Source of the DNA: JAPOUP01 sp965201085
GTDB lineage: Bacteria > Pseudomonadota > Alphaproteobacteria > Rhodobacterales > Rhodobacteraceae
NCBI GenBank assembly: GCA_965201085.1
Contig: CBDAVS010000025.1
Location: 682,001 to 746,000 of the forward strand
Direction: 5' to 3'
Length of the DNA stretch: 64,000 nt
The notes beneath the pieces are model-generated. The model was not told the DNA's origin, ran no database searches, and saw nothing but the letters and a program-made list of their open reading frames with translations. Numbering within the stretch: the stretch's first letter is position 1; every line of letters begins with the position of its first letter. Of the stretch, positions 63,526-64,000 are shown piece by piece. Both the position numbers and the translations under genes were made by a program.

Positions 63526-64000
63526 ACCGCTAAAAAATAGCACCTTGTAAGGTTTCTGGCGGACACTACATAGTCAAGCTGCGGCCATCCGGTCATGACA
63601 TCAGCGAGAAATTCACCGTCAACAACGGGACTCGATTCCACCGAACCTGCTCGCGATACCGAATACAGAGAGCAACAGCCGCTATATGCGCCGCTGCAAG
63701 GAGAAAGGGATCAAGGCCCATCCGGCGCGTTTTCCCGCAGCCTTGCCGGAATACCTCATTCGCATGACCACTGACCCCGGCGACATGGCGCTCGATCCGT
63801 TTGGAGGCAGTTGCATTACCGATGGAGTTGCAGAACGTCTCGGTCACAGTTGGGTCTGCGCTGAATTGATCGAATCATATCTCGAAGGAGCGCGGGGACG
63901 TTCTGGGTTGTCAGGCAAGCCGTCCAAACCCAAAGCCAGAAAGAACGAGGAAGACGGAAATTACCGCATCCCACATCCTGACATGCTGTGGAACGGAGGT

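Larger units (their letters stand above)
60572..63565 (-). mobile_element. ISNCY-family element (copy 2) containing IS30 copy D
   Basis: Ends are inverted: TGTCTGCCAGAAAACC at 60572 and, on the other strand, TGTCCGCCAGAAACC ending at 63565. The flanks CTACTTGG (60564-60571) and CTACATAG (63566-63573) look like an 8-bp target duplication with two changes, and joining them restores the methyltransferase reading (DGY-I/L-V-KLRPSG). Without IS30 D the element is about 1.6 kb. Copy 1 at 41.5-42.5 kb shares the outer terminus. Confidence 0.75.
60030..64000 (+). pseudogene. Site-specific DNA methyltransferase, split by nested IS elements
   Basis: N-part 60030-60571: GRVYLGDSLNVMKLRKTESV, DLFMTSAPFALTRDKDYGNE (motif IV normally S/TPPF, here SAPF), TGA at 60216-60218, then in a shifted frame ILKEDGSLVINLGGAWKPRL and HWWNPSKPPTPAEWVN; a third frame ends VNTVWWLSRSP, RRVLQPYSD, TDGYL. 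C-part from 63574: VKLRPSGHDISEKFTV, shift, IPPNLLAIPNTESNS, HPARFPAALPEYLIRMTTDP, MALDPFGGSCITDGVAERLG (AdoMet motif I) and WVCAELIESYLEGARG, still open at the window end. The N4-cytosine/N6-adenine (beta-class order) methyltransferase is dead by stop, frameshifts and a ~3-kb insertion. Confidence 0.85.

Overview
The window reads as a GC-rich alphaproteobacterial chromosome segment, probably Rhodospirillales-like. Supporting signs are a 44-aa aa3-type cytochrome oxidase subunit IV, a DinB with an N-terminal zinc-ribbon-like segment, an NDUFS4-type complex I accessory subunit beside a tRNA, a DmdC-like acyl-CoA dehydrogenase and a HAAT/Liv transporter with CoA-ligase partners. It mixes intact housekeeping genes with many broken genes and at least eight insertion-sequence copies or remnants, as expected of a genome in IS-driven decay. 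A host-associated or recently bottlenecked lineage is possible but is inference only.

Layout. 1-13.2 kb: moaB remnant, RND efflux pair, DsbD-N-like protein, YqgE, Sua5/TsaC, acyl-CoA dehydrogenase with an overlapping metallo-hydrolase, CoxIV, GreA, thioredoxin-like protein. 13.2-15.1 kb: gene-poor, with one amber-interrupted membrane/coiled-coil ORF. 15.1-18.0 kb: glnE. 18.1-26.3 kb: a tightly coupled operon, the most unusual native locus here. It encodes a STAS protein, an RsbW-like ATPase fused to a membrane sensor, a sensor-MFS fusion, a lone ABC-type binding protein, a GNAT and a membrane SpoIIE/PP2C phosphatase, followed by a GPP34 protein. 26.5-27.3 kb: a Tn5/IS4-type transposase remnant. 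27.5-32.8 kb: acyl-CoA synthetase and livG-livH-livM. 32.8-42.5 kb: an IS-rich zone with IS5, IS30 and ISNCY pieces, a frameshifted GntR regulator, tRNA-Arg, the NDUFS4-like gene, and a complete IS1595-family element bounded by 25-bp inverted repeats and an 8-bp duplication. That element carries a DNA-methyltransferase/HNH passenger, itself split by an IS30. 42.5-45.7 kb: a decayed four-carbon acid-sugar catabolic locus. 46.5-49.6 kb: livF, a protein with an internally duplicated unknown domain, and a PaaK-like ligase. 49.9-54.3 kb: tRNA-Val, N-formylglutamate amidohydrolase, DinB, a DapA-family protein and an HTH remnant. 55.0-59.7 kb: the Liv-type binding protein and a four-gene succinate dehydrogenase/fumarate reductase-like operon. 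60.0-64.0 kb: a second DNA methyltransferase, preceded by a G10 tract and split by an ISNCY element that itself contains an IS30.

How the genes work together. The 18-26 kb operon has every part of an RsbV/RsbW/RsbU-type partner switch. Three of its proteins carry predicted periplasmic sensing regions, and one of these is joined to an MFS transporter, so it looks like a transport- or ligand-coupled signalling module. The acyl-CoA synthetase, LivGHM, LivF, PaaK-like ligase and the distant binding protein probably form one import-and-activate pathway whose genes are now scattered. All family assignments come from reading motifs and were not tested by database search.
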